Assembly (NCBI GenBank): GCA_003695835.1
Contig: RFHN01000182.1
Coordinates: 1 to 6,810 of the forward strand
DNA length: 6,810 bases
Source: Armatimonadota bacterium
GTDB lineage: Bacteria > Armatimonadota > Fimbriimonadia > Fimbriimonadales > ATM1
Direction of reading: 5' to 3'
The position numbers were made by a program, and so were the translations under genes. The first letter of the stretch is position 1, and each line of letters starts with the position of its first letter. The notes under the pieces are model-generated. The model was not told the origin of the DNA. It saw nothing but the letters and a program-made list of their open reading frames with translations, and made no database searches. This document shows, one piece after another, positions 6,651 to 6,810 of the stretch.

Positions 6651-6684
6651 CGTGCCGCGATTATGGTGCGCGACGACCGTGACT

Positions 6685-6810
6685 CTACGTCGCGTAGAAG
6701 CCGCGCTTCTCGAACTCTTCGTGCATCCGGCTGATGATCTGATCCACGCCGTACCCGTGGTTCAGGACGACGCACGGCTTCCCTGCTCCCTCCGCCATGT
6801 CTTGCAGCTC
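6685..6810 (-). CDS. Unidentified protein, C-terminal 41 residues (5' end outside window)
   Basis: On the - strand the frame is open from the right edge to a TAG at 6687-6685. The visible residues read ELQDMAEGAGKPCVVLNHG, then YGVDQIISRMHEEFEKRGFYAT. The pattern is a helix, a hydrophobic strand (PCVVLNHG) and an amphipathic helix, consistent with the end of an alpha/beta Rossmann-like domain. I do not recognise the family from so short a piece. The good codon pattern, the same strand and the close spacing to the DUF885 gene support a real gene. Confidence 0.65.
   Translation of the reverse strand, partial: ELQDMAEGAGKPCVVLNHGYGVDQIISRMHEEFEKRGFYAT

Noticed and set aside
6660..6665. CATAAT on the - strand as a -10 box for the DUF885 gene
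   Set aside because: There is no -35 match, and the start site would fall at or past the ATG at 6650. It is possible only if translation starts at 6620 or 6614.
6696..6710. Inverted repeat AGAAGC-CGC-GCTTCT
   Set aside because: It is a 6-bp stem inside the coding end of the rightmost gene, with no U-tract and no repeat elsewhere.

Overview
The window is about 60% G+C (an impression, not a count) and gene-dense, with bacterial housekeeping genes in short-spaced or overlapping runs. It is clearly bacterial: DnaJ, PrmA, RNase PH, RdgB, the MEP-pathway enzyme IspH and a strong Shine-Dalgarno site are all present. The phylum cannot be fixed from the sequence alone. A GC-rich free-living environmental lineage such as Armatimonadota is only a guess. 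I see no mobile element, tRNA, rRNA or CRISPR array.

Layout. The left half (1-2929, + strand) is one compact run: the 3' part of dnaJ (its start lies off the left edge), prmA (4-base ATGA overlap), rph (13-base gap) and rdgB (4-base GTGA overlap). It covers protein folding, ribosomal protein methylation, tRNA 3'-end trimming and nucleotide-pool cleansing. The right half (2889-6810, - strand) reads leftward: the 3' end of an unidentified gene, a DUF885 putative metallopeptidase, an exported LolA-like/thioredoxin fusion gene and ispH. The two halves converge and overlap by 41 bases at rdgB/ispH.

The main discovery is in the fusion gene (3904-4893, - strand). An in-frame TGA at 4155-4153 interrupts it exactly where the first active-site cysteine of the thioredoxin CxxC motif belongs (W-TGA-G-Y-C). 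Reading frame and thioredoxin homology continue on both sides. Just downstream in the mRNA is a small hairpin with a G-U in its apical loop and a possible unpaired U six bases before that G, the same spacing as in the E. coli fdhF SECIS. The best reading is a selenocysteine-containing thioredoxin-like protein (U247-G-Y-C250), which standard gene callers would split into two ORFs. This gene also has its own transcription signals: a TATACT box and a strong AAGGAGGT site before it, and a 10-bp GC-rich hairpin with a U-rich tract after it, only about 25 bases before the ispH start codon.
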